Shown in pieces: positions 18,314 to 28,500 of a stretch of DNA of 64,000 nucleotides; positions within the stretch are counted from its first letter, which is position 1, and each line of letters starts with the position of its first letter. The notes beneath the pieces are model-generated. The model did no database searches and was not told the origin of the DNA. It was given only the letters and a program-made list of their open reading frames with translations. Source of the DNA: Cytophagales bacterium (GTDB lineage: Bacteria > Bacteroidota > Bacteroidia > Cytophagales > Flammeovirgaceae); assembly GCA_025056215.1 (NCBI GenBank), contig JANWWC010000002.1, positions 1 to 64,000 of the forward strand, given 5' to 3'. The position numbers and the translations under genes are program-made.

Positions 18314-19246
18314 TTAGTTATTCTTTGTTCTGGATTCTTTAGTAAGCATATTCCGATTCAAAAACTGATTATACATGTTTTGATATTGCTCAACCTGCTC
18401 CGAAGAAGAAATAGCGTCTTCGAAAGCAAAAATAGAATTAGCCAACAATCCTCTATCTTCGAAGAAGCGAGCCATAATCACTTTGTTCAAAGCAGATTCA
18501 TCATAAGGCGGAAGTTGAGCCATTTCGCGCTTAATATTAGCTACTTCAGAAGGTTTCAGCTTCTTTAAGCTGTATTCTTCATCACCAGAATTAATTTCAG
18601 GAGCACCTACAGCCGCTACAGAATACATCAACGCTTTCTCTTCTTTGCGAAGTTCCTCGCTGTTCAAATCGAGTACAATGTAAGGTTGATCTACTTCTTT
18701 CACTAATAAAACATCGCCAAACATGTTTTTAACAGTAAATTTATATTTAGTAATATCCTTTGCTTTTGATGCATCGGATAAATACCATTTAATCATTACT
18801 TTCGAGTCGATTACATCAGTTTGCGAAGGCAACATAAACTGAATAGGTGCTGACAAAGCTCGTTGTACAGAACCTGTTTTTGCCATGCGTGACTGACGAC
18901 TTGCTACAGCATCTCCTCCTGTAAGTTCATCAATGATAAATTGCGCGTACTGATCAGCTAAGGAGCTTTGAGAAGTAGATAACTTCGCTTCTAATTCTTT
19001 TGTTGTGTAAGTACCTGCTTTGCGAATCTCAATAGTTTTCCCACTTTTATGAGCTAAACCTAAATAAGCATCATTGCCCACTGTGATAGACTGTCCTTCC
19101 ATAATAGTAGAACCTACTTTAAGCGGATTTCCCGCCACAGTATTAGTACCTTTAGTACCTAATACCTTGAAAACGTACCCCTGTGCGTATGCACTTGCTA
19201 TTGAAATTAATAGCGCACCAATCGTAGAAAGAATAGAGTTTTTCAT
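18314..19246 (-). CDS. Secreted FecR-like domain protein
   Basis: A 310-residue exported protein. The start is placed at 19246 because this ATG gives a clean signal peptide (MKNSILSTIGALLISIASAYAQ); an in-frame ATG at 19303 adds a hydrophilic extension before it. After the signal, GYVFKVLGTKG...VGSTIMEGQSITVG...GLAHKSGKTIEIRKAGTYT matches the FecR-like beta domain that also occurs outside iron regulation. The rest has an Ig-like stretch (QTDVIDSKVMIKWYL) and a helical C-terminus. It lies 81 bases downstream of the CHASE2 gene on the same strand and is probably co-transcribed with it. Confidence 0.7.
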   Translation of the reverse strand: MKNSILSTIGALLISIASAYAQGYVFKVLGTKGTNTVAGNPLKVGSTIMEGQSITVGNDAYLGLAHKSGKTIEIRKAGTYTTKELEAKLSTSQSSLADQYAQFIIDELTGGDAVASRQSRMAKTGSVQRALSAPIQFMLPSQTDVIDSKVMIKWYLSDASKAKDITKYKFTVKNMFGDVLLVKEVDQPYIVLDLNSEELRKEEKALMYSVAAVGAPEINSGDEEYSLKKLKPSEVANIKREMAQLPPYDESALNKVIMARFFEDRGLLANSIFAFEDAISSSEQVEQYQNMYNQFLNRNMLTKESRTKNN

Positions 19247-19327
19247 GTTTGTCACTAAATTTAAGTTGTTCAAAAAATATATGTAAAAAAAACGGTTTTT
19301 CATTGTTATATTATTTTTTGATTTCCT

Positions 19328-20656
19328 TCAGTTTTGCACATTTTTTTCTCGTTCCGTTGAAGCTTCCAAAGCTGGAGCAGAATACTGATATATTTGTACA
19401 TCTTCTTTTCGTTCCATTGAGATTTCAGGCTTACCGAAGTAACTTGAAAATATCTTTTTGACAGAAGTCAAAATCACATCGACATATATCTCTGCTAAAT
19501 CACCAGACAAAAGAACTGCAAATGTTGTCAAAGTCAAATCTATTTTTTGTCTATACCACGCAAATGCAAAAAAGTTGATAGTAAAAATGCCAATTGTTTG
19601 GAGCAATTGAATAAATTTAGAAAGTAAATTATACCAAAGCCCCCATCGCTCACTTTGTAATATGCTCAAAAATATAGCCACATTGAAATAACAAGCAACT
19701 ACTGCTATTACATTGCTATAAGTTTCGTCCATCACGTCAATATAAGTTTCTTCCAACATCATAGAAAGAATATTCGCATGAACCACCACTCCAAACATAT
19801 CCGGATATCCCCTTCCTACTGATTTCTCATTCAAAGGAGTGAAAAATTTATCTTCGTCCCAAAAGTAATCTTCATATCCACTTCCCATGTATCCCATCAG
19901 AACGATTTTTCCCTCTATAACACTGGGCTCAAACGTTTCATTAAAGACATCTTCTATATCGAGTTTTGTGTATTTATCCAAATTTCCTTTGAAATAAATA
20001 GTTTCTACCTCATTTCCACGAGCTAAGAACTTTTTAGCTTTTTCGGGACGATAGAATTCCATAATTTTTGCTGCGAAGCAAACCTCTTCATGGCCGTTCT
20101 TTAACTTCTCTTTTACAGGGACATTTCGCCATGTCACAAAATTTCCTCCTTCTTCATCGCTAATGGTATTTGCAAAACCAGTATGAGCAAAATCAGAAAT
20201 GAGAGAATAAGATTTGATGAGCGTGTCCCACAGTCCCGTTTCTTCATTATAACCTTCTACTTTGCTTACCATTACAAAATTTTTTGCATTTTTCACTGCC
20301 ATTGCTAAAGCAGTATCGCCATGTGGATTATCGGGCTTTGGATAAGAAAAAAAAGCGTCTATTCCAATCACTGCTGGATTATACTTATTCAATATTTCGA
20401 TCTCCCGTGCTATTTCTTCGCGAGACAATTTTCCTATGTTTACCAACACAATGTTTGTATCGCTGGGTACTTGGTCATTCTGCCTGAATTTGGTGTAATA
20501 AATATCTGTCAATTCGTAATCGCTCAACACTTGCTCAAACACATTCAAAAAATCAAACTGAACACCAATCGAACCCAGTATTCCCATTACGGCAAACACT
20601 GTAATTGTGCCAAAAAGATTAGTTAGATTAAAAATTTTTTTCAAAAAACGTTTCAT
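19328..20656 (-). CDS. CHASE2-domain membrane sensor protein
   Basis: A 442-residue protein with one N-terminal membrane helix (about 12-32), a large extracytoplasmic CHASE2 domain and C-terminal membrane helices. CHASE2 hallmarks include NIVLVNIGKLSREEIAREIEILNKYNPAVIGID and GKIVLMGYMGSGYEDYFWD. No kinase, cyclase or other output domain follows the last helices; the tail is about 35 polar residues. It could act as a sensor without its own output, signalling through the neighbouring FecR-like protein and phosphatase, but that link is inferred from position only. Confidence 0.85.
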   Translation of the reverse strand: MKRFLKKIFNLTNLFGTITVFAVMGILGSIGVQFDFLNVFEQVLSDYELTDIYYTKFRQNDQVPSDTNIVLVNIGKLSREEIAREIEILNKYNPAVIGIDAFFSYPKPDNPHGDTALAMAVKNAKNFVMVSKVEGYNEETGLWDTLIKSYSLISDFAHTGFANTISDEEGGNFVTWRNVPVKEKLKNGHEEVCFAAKIMEFYRPEKAKKFLARGNEVETIYFKGNLDKYTKLDIEDVFNETFEPSVIEGKIVLMGYMGSGYEDYFWDEDKFFTPLNEKSVGRGYPDMFGVVVHANILSMMLEETYIDVMDETYSNVIAVVACYFNVAIFLSILQSERWGLWYNLLSKFIQLLQTIGIFTINFFAFAWYRQKIDLTLTTFAVLLSGDLAEIYVDVILTSVKKIFSSYFGKPEISMERKEDVQIYQYSAPALEASTEREKNVQN

Positions 20657-20678
20657 TTAGAACTTTTTTCTTCCTATG

Positions 20679-20732
20679 AAAAACGAATTTTCTGTTTTAT
20701 AGTTGTAAAGATAATAAGAAAAAACGAATTTT
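20679..20732. repeat. Two direct copies of AAAAACGAATTTT between the CHASE2 gene and pdhC
   Basis: The 13-base sequence AAAAACGAATTTT occurs at 20679-20691 and again at 20720-20732 (41-base period) in the divergent gap 20657-20928. Copies on one helical face could be regulator sites, but in such A/T-rich DNA chance is possible. The rest of the 272-base gap shows no gene. Confidence 0.35.
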
Positions 20733-20928
20733 TGCTAAACTTTTGCTCTGATTTTTAAAAAGTTATCAATTCTATACAACCCAATATTTGGAAAATACCA
20801 TTTTACAAAAAATTTTTGCGCGAATGAACTTTTTAAAGAAATCCGCAAAAAGGGCTAAGTCTTTTCTTGACATATTAAAAAGAACCAACGAGTTTTGAGC
20901 ATTAAAAAATCGAAAAAATAGAAGTAAT

Positions 20929-22506
20929 ATGGCTGAAGTGATTCGCATGCCCAAAATGAGCGATACGATGATAGAGGGAGTCATCGCTAAGTGGCTTGTA
21001 AAAGTAGGAGATAAAGTAAAACCAGGTGACATCATAGCAGAAGTAGAAACCGACAAAGCTACTATGGAACTCGAAAACTATGAGAGTGGCACTATTTTAC
21101 ATATTAGCGTCCCAGATAAAGGCACAGTTCCTGTAAATGGAATTATCGCAATTGTAGGGCAACCAGGCGAAGACTTTTCAGCCTTATTAACTTCGACATC
21201 AAATGCATCAACTTCAAAGCCTTCAGCTTCACCTGCCACAACTTCTCCTTCATCAGATATCAAAGCCACAGTAATTCGCATGCCTAAAATGAGCGATACT
21301 ATGAAAGAAGGGGTAATTGCTAAGTGGCTTGTAAAAGTGGGAGATAAAATAAAACCAGGTGACATCATAGCAGAAGTAGAAACCGACAAAGCTACTATGG
21401 AGCTTGAAAACTATGAAAGTGGAACTTTGTTATACATTGGCGTAGAAGAAGGTAAACCTATTCCTGTAGATGGAATCATCGCAATTGTCGGCGAGCCTGG
21501 TACAGATTATACCCCACTTTTACAACAATCTCCTACTTCGTCCTCTAAAGCTTCTACCACCAATGGAAAAGAAACTACCACTTCACCCGTACCAGCAGCG
21601 CCCTCAATTCAAAATACTTCCGTAGATGCTCAACAAAAAACGAAAGGCAGAATATTCGCTTCGCCATTAGCTAAAAAGATTGCATCAGAAAGAGGTTTAG
21701 ATATTTCTCAAATTCCGGGAACAGGCGAAAACGGAAGAATAATTAAACGAGACGTAGAAAACTATCAACCTGCAGCCAAAGTTAGTTCTATTCCTACTGT
21801 ACAGCAATTTGTTGAAATAGGTAAAGAATCCTTCACAGAAGAACCTGTTTCGCAAATGCGAAAAACTATCGCGCGCCGTCTATCAGAAAGTTTATTTACC
21901 TCTCCGCACTTTTATGTAACAATGGAAATTAATATGGATAAAGCAATTCAGGCGCGAACTGTGATTAATGAAAGCTCTCCTGTCAAGATTTCTTTTAATG
22001 ATATGATTATCAAAGCTACAGCTATCGCCCTAAAGAAACATCCTAAAGTAAATTCTTCTTGGTTAGGTGATAAGATTCGCTATAATCAACACATTCATAT
22101 TGGAGTGGCGGTAGCAGTAGAAGAAGGATTGTTAGTACCTGTAGTTCGCTTTGCAGACCAAAAATCTTTATCTCAAATTTCGGCAGAGGTTAAAGAATTA
22201 GGAGCAAAAGCCAAGTCCAAAAAATTACAACCTTCCGACTGGGAAGGTAATACATTTACCATTTCTAATTTAGGAATGTTTGGAGTAGAAGAGTTTACTG
22301 CTATTATAAACCCTCCTGACGCTTGCATTTTAGCAGTTGGCAGTATTAAAGAAACTCCTATTGTTAGAAATGGGCAAATTGTAATTGGAAATGTAATGAA
22401 GGTCACTCTTTCATCAGACCACAGAATCGTAGACGGAGCCATTGCAGCAGCCTTTTTGAAAACTCTTAAAGAACTTTTAGAAGAACCTTACAAATTGTTA
22501 ATATAA
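20929..22506 (+). CDS. pdhC: Dihydrolipoyl acetyltransferase, pyruvate dehydrogenase E2
   Basis: The E2 core of the pyruvate dehydrogenase complex moves acetyl groups from E1 to CoA on lipoyl arms. The 525 residues contain two biotinyl/lipoyl domains (about 1-80 and 112-190, each with the lipoylated lysine in ETDKATM), separated by a Ser/Thr/Pro/Ala linker. The E1/E3-binding domain follows (FASPLAKKIASERGLDISQIPGTGENGRIIKRDV, about 240-275), then the acetyltransferase domain with active-site LSSDHRIVDGA near the end. The two lipoyl domains are almost identical at DNA level. It is unlinked to pdhB, about 12 kb away. A terminator-like hairpin follows the stop. Confidence 0.96.
   Translation: MAEVIRMPKMSDTMIEGVIAKWLVKVGDKVKPGDIIAEVETDKATMELENYESGTILHISVPDKGTVPVNGIIAIVGQPGEDFSALLTSTSNASTSKPSASPATTSPSSDIKATVIRMPKMSDTMKEGVIAKWLVKVGDKIKPGDIIAEVETDKATMELENYESGTLLYIGVEEGKPIPVDGIIAIVGEPGTDYTPLLQQSPTSSSKASTTNGKETTTSPVPAAPSIQNTSVDAQQKTKGRIFASPLAKKIASERGLDISQIPGTGENGRIIKRDVENYQPAAKVSSIPTVQQFVEIGKESFTEEPVSQMRKTIARRLSESLFTSPHFYVTMEINMDKAIQARTVINESSPVKISFNDMIIKATAIALKKHPKVNSSWLGDKIRYNQHIHIGVAVAVEEGLLVPVVRFADQKSLSQISAEVKELGAKAKSKKLQPSDWEGNTFTISNLGMFGVEEFTAIINPPDACILAVGSIKETPIVRNGQIVIGNVMKVTLSSDHRIVDGAIAAAFLKTLKELLEEPYKLLI
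20938..21425 (+). repeat. Intragenic direct repeat encoding duplicated lipoyl domains
   Basis: 20938-21092 and 21271-21425 are 155-base direct copies, offset by exactly 333 bases (111 codons), inside pdhC. A stretch of 52 bases (21017-21068 and 21350-21401) is identical, including synonymous positions, which points to a recent duplication or gene conversion around the lipoyl-lysine codon. Confidence 0.9.
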
Positions 22507-22509
22507 TCA

Positions 22510-22535
22510 AAAAATGCCGTAATGAGTGCATTTTT
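22510..22535 (+). terminator. Terminator-like hairpin after pdhC
   Basis: AAAAATGC (22510-22517) pairs with GCATTTTT (22528-22535), with a 10-base loop and a T-rich right side. It begins three bases after the pdhC stop. Only 3 bp are G/C-containing, so strength is uncertain. Confidence 0.5.
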
Positions 22536-22538
22536 GTT

Positions 22539-22546
22539 TATTTTTG
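22539..22546 (+). promoter_or_regulatory. -7 element upstream of the CAP-domain gene
   Basis: TATTTTTG fits the Bacteroidota -7 pattern TAnnTTTG. It ends 17 bases before the proposed start at 22564, which argues against the longer in-frame start at 22522. No convincing TTG -33 element was seen. Confidence 0.4.
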
Positions 22547-22563
22547 AAAAAAGGTCGCTAATT

Positions 22564-23499
22564 ATGATGAAATGGATAGTATGGTTATTTTTCACCTACC
22601 CTGTGGCTGCTCAACTTACTGTTTATACTATCGATGGTTGCAGTCGATGCAACTATATTGTTAGTAGGTTGCGACAGAACAATATTCAATTTGTCGAATG
22701 TAATACTTCTCAATCACAATCTTGTGATAATGCTTTCAACAAGGTGGTAGCTCACTTAAATGAAGAAAACTTTACAATGCCGCTTATTACCGATGGGAAG
22801 AAAATATGGTATAATATTACTAGCTTAAGCAACTTAATTGATGAAATCGTACAGGAGTATAAAGAAAAAAAAATTGGAGGTGCATCACCGCAAGAAAACT
22901 TAAAATCTGTAAATCCTTACAAAAATATCACACCAAAAGGTTTCTCAGATGAAGAAATGAACCAAGCCTACTTTATTTTAGAAAAAGCTACCTATCTTTC
23001 AGAAGAGGAGAAAAAAGTAATTTATTTTTGCAATCTAGCTCGCCTGAACGGAAAAGTTTTTGCGGATGCTATCGTAAAGCCTTATGCAGAAAAATACCCA
23101 ACATCGAACAGTGCTTACGTAAAAAGCTTAATTGCAGATTTATTAAAAACTGGCACACTTGCAGTCTACCGACCTTCAGAATCTTTAAGCAAAGCGGCAA
23201 AATATCATGCAGAAGACATGGGAAAAAATGGACTAATAGGACACAAATCTTCTAATGGAAAATCTTTCTTTGAAAGAATTTCTCTATTTCATCGCGGAAA
23301 TATGTCCGCTGAAAACTGCAGTTATGGCGTTTACGACCCTATGGAAATAGTCGTTTATCTACTTATTGATGAAGGAATAGAAAGCAAAGGACATCGCAAT
23401 AACATCTTAAATCGAAATTATTCTTTTATAGGTGTAGGAATTGCTCCTCATAGTGTTTATGGAACAAATTGCGTGATGGATTTTTCAGATACAGAGTAA
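22564..23499 (+). CDS. Secreted glutaredoxin-like / CAP (SCP) domain fusion protein
   Basis: A 311-residue exported protein. The start at 22564 gives a signal peptide (MMKWIVWLFFTYPVAAQ). The first domain (about residues 18-100) has a thioredoxin/glutaredoxin layout: LTVYTIDGCSRCNYI with a CxxC, a second strand, then TMPLITDGKKIWYN with the probable cis-Pro. The second domain (about 150-311) is a CAP/SCP domain: AKYHAEDMGKNGLIGHKSSNG, SAENCSYG, GHRNNILNRNYSFIGVGIAP. CAP proteins are extracellular and of varied function. Joining a redox-active fold to CAP is uncommon. It lies between pdhC and purF, with no functional link visible. Confidence 0.85.
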   Translation: MMKWIVWLFFTYPVAAQLTVYTIDGCSRCNYIVSRLRQNNIQFVECNTSQSQSCDNAFNKVVAHLNEENFTMPLITDGKKIWYNITSLSNLIDEIVQEYKEKKIGGASPQENLKSVNPYKNITPKGFSDEEMNQAYFILEKATYLSEEEKKVIYFCNLARLNGKVFADAIVKPYAEKYPTSNSAYVKSLIADLLKTGTLAVYRPSESLSKAAKYHAEDMGKNGLIGHKSSNGKSFFERISLFHRGNMSAENCSYGVYDPMEIVVYLLIDEGIESKGHRNNILNRNYSFIGVGIAPHSVYGTNCVMDFSDTE

Positions 23500-23503
23500 T
23501 TTT

Positions 23504-23533
23504 TTGTATATCATCCCTATTTCTATAATTTTG
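23504..23533 (+). promoter_or_regulatory. Bacteroidota-type promoter of purF
   Basis: TTG at 23504-23506 and TAATTTTG at 23526-23533 are 19 bases apart, matching the TTG / TAnnTTTG pattern. The predicted transcript would carry a leader of roughly 70 bases before the purF start at 23608. Confidence 0.55.
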
Positions 23534-23607
23534 CTGCAGAAACTTGTACCATATTTTTCACCAATCTTACAATACAAATTGCCTTTTTTACAAAGGCACC
23601 TAATGTT

Positions 23608-25506
23608 ATGAGCGAACTCATCAAACACGAATGTGGAATAGCCTTCTTAAGGCTGCGAAAACCTTTGCAATATTATTTAGATAAATACCAAACTCCTGCT
23701 TATGCTATCAACAAGCTGTACCTGCTAATGGAGAAACAACACAATCGAGGGCAAGATGGGGCAGGGATGGCAAGCGTAAAAATAGGTCTCAAGCCAGGTA
23801 TTTCTTACATCGATAGGATTCGCTCTGTAGAAGAAAATGCTATTCAACATATTTTCAAAAAAGCCAATAAAAAATTAAAAAAAGTACTCGAACATGAGCC
23901 CGAACGTTGGCTCGATGGAGAATGGTTAAAAGAAAATATTCCGTATGTGGCAGAGGTTTATATGGGTCATCTTCGCTATGGAACAAGTGGAGGAAACGGA
24001 GAAGCTTTTTGTCATCCGATGCTTAGGCGAAACAATTGGCGCAGCCGAAACTTGCTCCTAGCAGGTAATTTCAACATGACCAACAACGACGAATTGTTTA
24101 AAAAACTTATCGAACTAGGACAGCACCCCGATGAAATGATCGATACCGTCACTGTTTTGGAAAAATTTGGGCATTTTCTCGACGACGAAGTACAAATGCT
24201 TTTCGAAAAGTACCATGCTATGGACTATTCGAATTATGAAATCACAGAGAAAATAGAAAATGAACTTGATATGCTCAACATCGTCAAGCGGGCTTGCAAA
24301 GATTTAGATGGAGGCTACGCTTTGATGGGTATCAATGGCTCAGGCTGCGCATTTGTAGCACGTGACCCTCACGGAATTCGACCCGCTTACTATTATGCTG
24401 ACGATGAAATTATTGTAGCAGCGTCCGAAAAGCCGGCTATCAAAACTACCTTTAACGTAGAGTATGAGGCTATCAAAGAAATAGAACCTGGAAGTGCACT
24501 CATTGTCAATAAAAAAGGCGAGTATAATGTTTTGCCGTTTATTCAGAAGAAAGAAAAAAAATCGTGCAGTTTTGAAAGAATTTACTTTTCCCGCGGAACA
24601 GACCCAGAAATTTACAATGAGCGCAAAAAGTTAGGAGCTTTGCTCGTTCCACAAATCTTAGAGGCTATTGATTACGATTTAGAGAATACTGTATTTTCTT
24701 ACATTCCTAATACTGCAGAAACAGCTTTTTTAGGAATGATGGATGCTATAGAAAAATATTTGGTAAAAGAACGTAAAAAAGCCATCGAAGAAGGCAAAAT
24801 AAAAGGAGCAAAATTAGAAAAGCTTCTCTCTTTTCGCCCTAGAATGGAAAAACTTGTAGTGAAAGATACGAAGCTGCGTACTTTTATCACCGACGAAGAC
24901 CACCGAGACGATTTTATTACTCACGTGTATGATACGACTTATGAAGTAATTCGCAAAAAACAAGACACGATTGTTGTGATAGATGATTCTATTGTACGAG
25001 GCTCTACCTTAGAAAGAAGTATCATCACGATGCTCGACCGTTTAGAACCTAAATGCATCATTATCGTGTCTTCAGCTCCACAAATTCGATATCCGGATTG
25101 TTATGGAATAGATATGGCGAAAATTGGCGAATTTGTAGCTTTTCGCGCCATGATCGCTCTCTTAGAAGAAAAAGGAGAAAAATATAAACTACAACAGGTT
25201 TACCAAAAGTGCAAAGAAGCAGATAATTTAGACATTAAAAAAGTTCCTAACTTTGTAAAAGAACTTTACGAAGAATTTACATATGAAGAAATTTCACAAA
25301 AAGTAGCTCAAATTATTAAGCTTCCGCACATTCAAGCAGAAGTAAAAGTGATTTACCAGAAAGTAGAAAATCTTCATAAAGCGTGCCCCAATCATTTAGG
25401 AGATTGGTATTTTACAGGGAATTATCCTACTGCTGGAGGTAACAGAATTGTAAATAAAGCTTTTATACACTTTATGGAAGGGAAAAAGACGCGTGCCTAC
25501 GATTAG
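23608..25506 (+). CDS. purF: Amidophosphoribosyltransferase, long Bacteroidota form
   Basis: Catalyses the first committed step of purine synthesis: PRPP plus glutamine to phosphoribosylamine. The N-terminal class II glutamine amidotransferase domain starts after a short propeptide (MSELIKHE), with catalytic Cys9 in ECGIAFLRL and QHNRGQDGAGM downstream. The C-terminal phosphoribosyltransferase domain carries the PRPP loop VVIDDSIVRGSTL. At 632 residues it is longer than the roughly 470-500-residue enterobacterial enzyme, in keeping with a long Bacteroidota form. It appears monocistronic; ileS follows after 49 bases. Confidence 0.93.
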   Translation: MSELIKHECGIAFLRLRKPLQYYLDKYQTPAYAINKLYLLMEKQHNRGQDGAGMASVKIGLKPGISYIDRIRSVEENAIQHIFKKANKKLKKVLEHEPERWLDGEWLKENIPYVAEVYMGHLRYGTSGGNGEAFCHPMLRRNNWRSRNLLLAGNFNMTNNDELFKKLIELGQHPDEMIDTVTVLEKFGHFLDDEVQMLFEKYHAMDYSNYEITEKIENELDMLNIVKRACKDLDGGYALMGINGSGCAFVARDPHGIRPAYYYADDEIIVAASEKPAIKTTFNVEYEAIKEIEPGSALIVNKKGEYNVLPFIQKKEKKSCSFERIYFSRGTDPEIYNERKKLGALLVPQILEAIDYDLENTVFSYIPNTAETAFLGMMDAIEKYLVKERKKAIEEGKIKGAKLEKLLSFRPRMEKLVVKDTKLRTFITDEDHRDDFITHVYDTTYEVIRKKQDTIVVIDDSIVRGSTLERSIITMLDRLEPKCIIIVSSAPQIRYPDCYGIDMAKIGEFVAFRAMIALLEEKGEKYKLQQVYQKCKEADNLDIKKVPNFVKELYEEFTYEEISQKVAQIIKLPHIQAEVKVIYQKVENLHKACPNHLGDWYFTGNYPTAGGNRIVNKAFIHFMEGKKTRAYD

Positions 25507-25555
25507 CTTTTTTTGTATAATGTACTAATTTCGCAGCACATTTTACAAAAAAGTT

Positions 25556-28500
25556 ATGAAATATCGAGAATACAAAGGATTAGATTTACCTCAAATCGGA
25601 AACGAAATCAGAAAATATTGGGAAGAAAATCGAATTTTTGAAAAATCTATCACAAGTCGAGAAGGATGCCCTAACTTTGTATTTTATGAAGGTCCTCCAT
25701 CTGCAAACGGTACGCCAGGAATTCACCATGTGATGGCGCGAACTATCAAAGATATCTTTTGCAGATATAAAACTCTCAAAGGCTATAAGGTAGAACGCAA
25801 AGCGGGGTGGGATACACACGGACTTCCTGTTGAACTTCAAGTAGAAAAAGAATTAGGGATTTCTAAAGAAGACATAGGCAAAAAAATTTCGATTGCTGAA
25901 TACAATCAAAAATGTCGTGAAACTGTATTCCGGTATACAGAGGAATGGAACGAACTTACCCGAAAAATGGGTTACTGGGTGGATTTATCAAATCCTTACA
26001 TTACTTATACAAATGAATATATTGAATCGGTTTGGAATTTAATTAAAAGACTTTACGAAAAAGGATTGTTATACAAGGGCTATACTATTCAACCCTATTC
26101 TCCTGCAGCAGGTACTGGATTGAGCTCGCACGAACTTAATTTGCCAGGTTGTTATAAAAATGTAAAAGATTTATCAGTGATTGCTCAGTTTAAACTCATC
26201 AAAAACGAAAAATATAAAGAATTAGGGCTACCTGAAGCTGAAACAGTTTATATGCTCGCGTGGACTACTACACCTTGGACCCTTCCTTCGAATGCAGCCT
26301 TAGCAGTAGGAGATGAAATTGAATATGTCTGTGTAAAAACTATTAATCAATATTCTTTGCAAACTATTTACGTCATCTTAGCAAAAGATCTCGTTAGCAA
26401 GTATTTTACAGAAGAACCTGTAGAAATTTCAAAACTAAAACCTGGAACAAAATTACCTTACAAAGTCATAAAAGAATTTTTAGGGAAACAACTTGTGGGA
26501 CTTCGATACGAACAACTATTACCTTATGTCCAGCCTGAAGGCGATGCCTTTCGAGTGATTAGTGGTGATTTTGTAAGTACTACCGACGGAACAGGAATCG
26601 TTCATATAGCACCTACTTTTGGAGCTGACGATAAACGCGCTGCCGAAGCAGCTAATATCCCTGCTATTTTGGTAAAAGATGAAAATGGGAAACTCCAACC
26701 TTTAGTAGATAAAAATGGGCGCTTTGTCAAAGAAGTTACTGATTTTGCGTATATGTTTGTAAAAAACGAATATTACCCTGAAGGACAAGCTCCCGAAAAA
26801 TCAGTAGATGTACTTATTGCTATCAAATTGAAAGAAGAAGGAAAATGTTTTGATTCTCGCAAATACGAACACAGCTATCCTCATTGTTGGAGAACTGACA
26901 AACCAGTTTTGTACTATCCTCTTTCTTCCTGGTTTATTCGCACTACAGCAATGCGGGAAAGAATGGTAGAACTCAATAAAACCATTAATTGGAAACCTAA
27001 ATCGACAGGAGAAGGCAGATTTGGCAACTGGCTCGAAAATTTAGTAGACTGGAATTTGTCTCGCTCGCGCTATTGGGGAACTCCTCTTCCCATTTGGAGA
27101 ACGGAAGACGGAACCGAAGAAATCTGCATTGGAAGTATCGATGAACTTGAAAAAGAAGTCCAAAAAGCAAAACATCTTCAAAAACGTCCGTTTAACCGCG
27201 CCGAACTCGACTTGCATAGGCCTTATGTAGATGATATTGTACTACTTTCTCCCTCTGGAAAGCCTATGTATCGCGAGCCCGACTTGATTGATGTATGGTT
27301 CGATTCGGGTGCTATGCCTTTTGCACAATGGCATTATCCCTTTGAAAATCAGGATAAAATACAACAAAGAACTGCCTATCCTGCTGACTTTATTTCAGAA
27401 GGAGTAGATCAGACCCGCGGTTGGTTCTTCACTTTGCACGCAATTTCAGTTATGTTAGAAGATAGCGTGGCTTTCAAAAACGTAGTTTCTACGGGCTTAG
27501 TACTCGATAAGAACGGAAACAAAATGTCCAAGCGTTTGGGCAATGTTATCAATCCATTCGAAGCAATCGACCAATACGGAATAGATGCAGTTCGTTGGTA
27601 CATGATTGAAAACTCTTCTCCTTGGGATAATCTAAAATTTAATCTGGATGGAGTAGAAGAAGGTAAAAGAAAATTTTTTGGAACTCTTTACAACACTTAT
27701 GCCTTCTTTGCTTTGTATGCCAACTTAGATAATTTCGACAATAGCCAGCCTTCTATTCCTCTTTCTGAGCGAACTGAATTAGACCGCTGGATTTTGTCGC
27801 GATTGCACTCACTCATTAAGCTTTGCGACGACGCCTATCAAGATTATGAACCCACAAAAGTAGCACGCGCTTTGTTAGAATTTGTATGTGAAGACCTGAG
27901 CAATTGGTACGTACGCCTGAGCCGAAAACGTTTTTGGGTGGGACATATGAACCAAGATAAGTTAGCTGCCTATCAAACTTTATTCGAATGTTTGATCACG
28001 GTTGCTAAAATTCTTTCACCAATTTCTCCATTTTATGCAGAAAGGCTCTTTCTAGATTTAAATGAAGTAACTAAAACGGAAAATGTTGAATCTGTGCATT
28101 TGAGCTATTTTCCCGTTTCTAACGATTCCTATATAAATTCTTCTTTAGAGGAACGCATGAGTTTAGCGCAACGAATCTGTTCAATTGTTCATGCTATTCG
28201 TAAAAAGGAAAAAATAAAAGTACGTCAGCCTTTGCAAAAAATTTTGATTCCAGATTTAGACGAAAGAGTTACTCAGCAAATCCAAGCGGTAGAAGATATT
28301 ATCAAAGCAGAGGTAAATATCAAAGAAATTGAATTCATTAACGACTCTTCTGGAATTCTCATCAAACGCATCAAACCTAATTTCAAAGCACTCGGAGCAA
28401 AAGGTTGGGGCAAGATGATGAAAGAGATTCAGAACGCTATTGCTCAAATGCAACAAGAGCAAATTCGGCAAATTGAACAAACTAATGCTTATAAGATTAA

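Noticed and set aside
21078-21389. Two near-identical minus-strand frames (20772-21056 and 21078-21389)
   Set aside because: They mirror the duplicated lipoyl domains of pdhC read backwards, not a gene family.
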